A stretch of 6,850 bases of DNA, taken from contig CAJGDE010000096.1 in NCBI GenBank assembly GCA_904502135.1, forward strand, positions 1-6,850. Direction: 5' to 3'. The DNA is from Kiritimatiellia bacterium (GTDB lineage Bacteria; Verrucomicrobiota; Kiritimatiellia; RFP12; UBA1067). Numbering within the stretch: position 1 is the stretch's first letter; every line of letters begins with the position of its first letter. Under the pieces are notes generated by a model that was not told the origin of the DNA, searched no databases, and saw only the letters and a program-made list of their open reading frames with translations. This document shows positions 4,585-6,850 of this stretch, in pieces. Both the position numbers and the translations under genes were made by a program.

Positions 4585-6486
4585 TTATAACGCGTCAAAC
4601 GCGAAAATATGAGCTTTTTCTCCGCCCCACGCCTCAGTGACCACAAGTCTCATCGCATCAGCCTTGACGGGAGCAAAAGCAACTTTCCTGAAACGAAGAA
4701 TGTTAAGTTCGTCGCTGTAGACTGTCTTCCATACCCCATCGCACCGCACATCTATGCGAAAGCGCTTAGCTAAGGGAGCCGGCATCTTGACGCGAGTGTG
4801 TTCAGCTTCAAGCTTCTTCATACGCTTGTTCCGCGTCTTCATTACCGAGTCGAAAATAATTCTCGCCCCTGATAGGGAACGTAAAGTTTCCCATTCATAA
4901 ACAATCGTCTGTGAACCGGGCTCAACCCAGACGCCGTTCTCTTTTTTGTCGACGGTCGGGCGGTCAATTCCGTTTCTAAGAGGCTCGTTCTCCTTCGCTG
5001 TTTTCGCCTCCGCCGTAAGAGCACTTACCTTGCGCCAGCGAAACGGCAGCATGCAGTCGTCATCTTCGAGAGCGCTCTGAAGTTCGGCGATATGACGCGC
5101 GCGCACTTCGGCAGGTGTAATTGCGCCGTGACGAAAAGCAACAGACGCGGCGGTGCCGACAGCCTGGCCGATCATCGCGCATGTCGCCATCACACGAGTT
5201 GCCGAAAGAGCCATGTGTGTAACTGAAATATCGCGCCCCGCGAACATAAGATTCGGGATATTTACCGAATAAAGACAGTCGAATGGAATGCCAAAAGGAG
5301 AAGGACAGAAGTGATGCTCACTCAAATGACCTTTCTTCCAGAAGGCGTCAGGATGATGATCATCAAGAGTCCATCCTCCATAGGCTACGACATCTTCAAA
5401 GTGTCCGCCAGACATGACATCGTGCTGGGTGAGAATTTTAGGCCCGATAAAACGAACGCTTTCACGCTTTCCGGGTAGAGAGCCGATCCAGTCAAGATCA
5501 TAGCCCTTGCATCGCCCGTCAGGATGATTCTTCATGTAATCCCACACACCGTAGGCGATCTTCTTTAGCTCGAGCTGAATAGCGTTCGCATCGCCAATCG
5601 TGTCGAAATTACCGCCAAACTCGATCCACCAGAAATTGTTGTTTTCTGGATAAAGCCGTTTATAAGAATAACGCTTGCCCTTATCTTTGGGCTGGGCGTC
5701 GTTCACAAAATCCTCGTCGGTGAACTTGTACGCCCATGACGGCGCATGAAACGGATGATCCTCTTCAGTTTTACGAAGTTGCAGAAGAATGGAATTTCCC
5801 ATCGTGCGTCCGTCGCCGCCCTCGCCCTGCTGAAAATCTTCACCGAACTCACTGCGCAATTCACGCCCGTGGCGAAATTTAGCGCCCGAAAGTCTTAAAA
5901 TCCCATCTCCTGTGCAGTCTGCGAAAAGCTTGCCCGCGATGACATAGCGCGTATAAGCGTTAGAGTTCCACGCTTTCACGGCGGCGATGCGCCCATCCTT
6001 CATTTCCACGCCATCAACGGACGTATTTAAAAGAAGCGTTATATTCGGCTCTTCAACAACGGCCGAATACATAACATCGTCCCAGACGGTATAACGCAGC
6101 AAAGGATTATAGTAAAAGTTTTTAAGCTGCAGTTCTTCAAGAATGCCCGCTTCTTTATTGTGGTCGCCCGCAGCGCCCATGATGCCCATACGCATTTCGG
6201 AGGAGGCGTTGCCGCCCAGCACGGGACGATCCTGCACGAGCACGACCTTGACTCCGCGTCTCGCGGCCGATATCGCAGCGCAAATGCCAGAAAGCCCTCC
6301 TCCGCAGACGACAAACTGCGTTTCAAGGCTCACCTCCTTGACGATTGGAGAATTAGCCTCTGTACGCAGGACATTCGGCGTCGGCGGCGAAATTTTCGAC
6401 TTGCTCACGGTCAAATCGGCCAATCCGGAAAGCGAAGCTAACGCGACAAGCGCAGCGATGATACGTAGTGTTATACATTTTTTCAT
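4585..6486 (-). CDS. Exported FAD-dependent oxidoreductase (FAD_oxidored type) with C-terminal beta-sandwich
   Basis: 633 aa, ATG start with AAGGG 7 bases upstream; first gene of the operon. Residues 1-23 (MKKCITLRIIAALVALASLS, then GLA) look like a Sec signal peptide. A Rossmann FAD-binding segment follows at 57-91: FVVCGGGLSGICAA, then an acidic VLVQD end of strand 2, and LGGNASSEMRM. Further family marks are ADCTGDG (189-195), KRESVRFIG (340-348) and the C-terminal FAD-contact region with GRDISVTHMALSATRVM (417-433) and IGQAVGTAA (439-447). From about 515 to the end is a separate domain, FRIDVRCDGVW and AMRLVVTEAWGG, resembling a galactose-binding/discoidin fold that could contact a sugar. 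Proteins of this group are common beside glycan-degradation genes in PVC bacteria, but their reaction is mostly unknown; oxidation or reduction of a sugar is plausible. A flavoenzyme with a Sec rather than a Tat signal is notable, because it would have to bind FAD after export. Confidence 0.88.
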   Translation of the reverse strand: MKKCITLRIIAALVALASLSGLADLTVSKSKISPPTPNVLRTEANSPIVKEVSLETQFVVCGGGLSGICAAISAARRGVKVVLVQDRPVLGGNASSEMRMGIMGAAGDHNKEAGILEELQLKNFYYNPLLRYTVWDDVMYSAVVEEPNITLLLNTSVDGVEMKDGRIAAVKAWNSNAYTRYVIAGKLFADCTGDGILRLSGAKFRHGRELRSEFGEDFQQGEGGDGRTMGNSILLQLRKTEEDHPFHAPSWAYKFTDEDFVNDAQPKDKGKRYSYKRLYPENNNFWWIEFGGNFDTIGDANAIQLELKKIAYGVWDYMKNHPDGRCKGYDLDWIGSLPGKRESVRFIGPKILTQHDVMSGGHFEDVVAYGGWTLDDHHPDAFWKKGHLSEHHFCPSPFGIPFDCLYSVNIPNLMFAGRDISVTHMALSATRVMATCAMIGQAVGTAASVAFRHGAITPAEVRARHIAELQSALEDDDCMLPFRWRKVSALTAEAKTAKENEPLRNGIDRPTVDKKENGVWVEPGSQTIVYEWETLRSLSGARIIFDSVMKTRNKRMKKLEAEHTRVKMPAPLAKRFRIDVRCDGVWKTVYSDELNILRFRKVAFAPVKADAMRLVVTEAWGGEKAHIFAFDAL

Positions 6487-6514
6487 TTTACGACCCTTAT
6501 TTTATATTCCGTTA

Positions 6515-6543
6515 ATTATAGGGCATTACGCTCACTATGTCAA
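6515..6543 (-). promoter_or_regulatory. Consensus sigma70 promoter of the four-gene operon
   Basis: On the minus strand TTGACA (6543-6538) and TATAAT (6520-6515) are both perfect hexamers separated by exactly 17 bases. Transcription would start near 6508, leaving a leader of about 20 bases before the ATG at 6486. That is too short for a riboswitch. A perfect consensus suggests strong expression unless a repressor acts. The -35 box directly abuts the inner end of the right repeat copy. Confidence 0.88.
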
Positions 6544-6674
6544 TGGTAAGCGGTTATGTCGTTTATGCAACCGCTGTAGAGAATTCCTTGTGTTTTCCAT
6601 CCTTCCTTTCCTGCCTTGTCAACGTGCGGCGTTTTTTCGCCTTAGCGGCACTCGCCTTTTGATATGGGCGATTT
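6542..6674 (-). repeat. Right copy of the ~135-bp inverted repeat pair flanking the operon
   Basis: Read on the minus strand this segment runs AAATCGCCCATATCAAAAGG ... AGCGGTT...AACCGCTTACCATT and matches 712-851 on the plus strand at about 85% by hand alignment. Here the repeat lies inside an intact minus-strand reading frame (6563-6826), whose TAA stop falls in the hairpin. Its inner end meets the operon's -35 box. Confidence 0.85.
6549..6575 (-). other. Repeat-encoded hairpin upstream of the operon promoter
   Basis: AGCGGTT (6549-6555) and AACCGCT (6569-6575) form a 7-bp stem. In minus-strand RNA the eighth pair is G-U where the left copy has A-U, so the stem is kept although the loop differs in three consecutive bases. 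It contains the stop codon of the ORF at 6563-6826 and could be a weak terminator for that transcript. Only 5 bases separate it from the -35 box. Confidence 0.5.
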
Positions 6675-6826
6675 GCGCGTCCTTGCTCCCACTCGCCGTA
6701 CACGAGTACGCCTTCGGGTCGCAGTCCTGCGCAAATCGCCTCATCTGAAAAGGTTCCGTCCCGCTGACGGGGCGAATAAACGCCGCGTTGGCACTTTCGA
6801 CATCGTTCGACTCGCCGATTCGTCAC
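6563..6826 (-). CDS. Hypothetical basic small protein encoded by the repeat element (uncertain)
   Basis: 87 aa from a GTG at 6826 to TAA at 6565-6563, with an in-frame stop just upstream of the start and no convincing Shine-Dalgarno. The protein is Arg/Lys-rich, with three short blocks: CRKCQRGVYSPRQRDGTF near residues 9-26, GEWEQGRANRPYQKAS at 44-59 and KKRRTLTRQERKDGKHKE at 63-80. I do not recognise a family. The case for coding is comparative: relative to the left copy (745-792) the changes in the AKKRRTLTRQERK-DGK block are all synonymous (for example CTG/TTG, AGA/AGG, CAA/CAG, CGC/AGG, GAC/GAT). Against coding are the weak start and the strong internal inverted repeat. It may be a true small protein, a piece of a larger mobile-element gene, or a spurious frame in a structured repeat. 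Confidence 0.35.
   Translation of the reverse strand: MTNRRVERCRKCQRGVYSPRQRDGTFSDEAICAGLRPEGVLVYGEWEQGRANRPYQKASAAKAKKRRTLTRQERKDGKHKEFSTAVA
6667..6740. repeat. Perfect 12-bp inverted repeat with 50-base loop
   Basis: GGCGATTTGCGC (6667-6678) is the exact reverse complement of GCGCAAATCGCC (6729-6740). The loop holds CGTAC and GTACG, separated by four bases, as an inner stem. The left repeat copy lacks this arm and has a shorter AT-rich stretch in its place (about 683-711). It could be a structured RNA arm, a small insertion, or a recombination or protein-binding site. Confidence 0.8.
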
Positions 6827-6850
6827 TCTTCACTCGCTTAGGTATTTCGC

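Noticed and set aside
6487..6514. Riboswitch or long regulated leader before the operon
   Set aside because: The promoter fixes the start near 6508, leaving about 20 bases, too short for a riboswitch.
6143..6748. Plus-strand 201-aa open frame
   Set aside because: It lies mostly antisense to the Rossmann region of the FAD enzyme and then crosses the operon promoter and the repeat; composition is that of a shadow frame.

Overview
The window looks like a chromosomal segment of an anaerobic, glycan-degrading bacterium. My best guess is the PVC group (Kiritimatiellota, Lentisphaerota or Verrucomicrobiota). This is an inference from an exported FAD-dependent oxidoreductase, a sialate O-acetylesterase-like protein, a GH39-like hydrolase and a glycyl-radical-activase-like radical SAM protein sitting together. 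GC content is moderate. No tRNA, rRNA or CRISPR array was seen.

Layout. At the left edge (1-202, minus strand) is the N-terminus of an exported protein cut by the window end. It has a perfect Shine-Dalgarno and is preceded, with a 4-base ATGA overlap, by a short reading frame carrying an EF-hand/dockerin-like Asp-rich loop. An extended -10 element (406-414) probably drives both. Positions 420-592 hold no gene, only short repeats. At 593-839 (plus strand) lies a decayed copy of a small coding repeat.

The centre (850-6486) is one minus-strand operon of four genes with gaps of 38, 19 and 30 bases. In order of transcription they are an exported FAD-dependent oxidoreductase (633 aa), a sialate O-acetylesterase-like esterase (472 aa), a GH39-like clan GH-A glycoside hydrolase (462 aa) and a radical SAM protein of the glycyl-radical-enzyme-activase type (279 aa). 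The radical SAM protein unexpectedly begins with a Tat-type signal. A textbook sigma70 promoter (TTGACA, 17 bp spacer, TATAAT) lies at 6515-6543. The first three proteins carry Sec-type signals, so the operon probably handles an O-acetylated glycan outside the cytoplasm; the substrate cannot be read from the sequence.

The most unusual feature is a pair of about 135-base repeats in inverted orientation on both sides of the operon (712-851 and 6542-6674), roughly 85% identical by hand alignment. Each ends in a conserved AGCGGTT/AACCGCT hairpin on its operon-facing side. The right copy lies in an intact 87-codon reading frame. The left copy needs two frameshifts to encode the same peptide, and in the best-aligned block the differences between copies are synonymous. 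This suggests a dispersed, once protein-coding element. The right copy abuts the -35 box of the operon promoter and the left copy abuts the operon's last stop codon.
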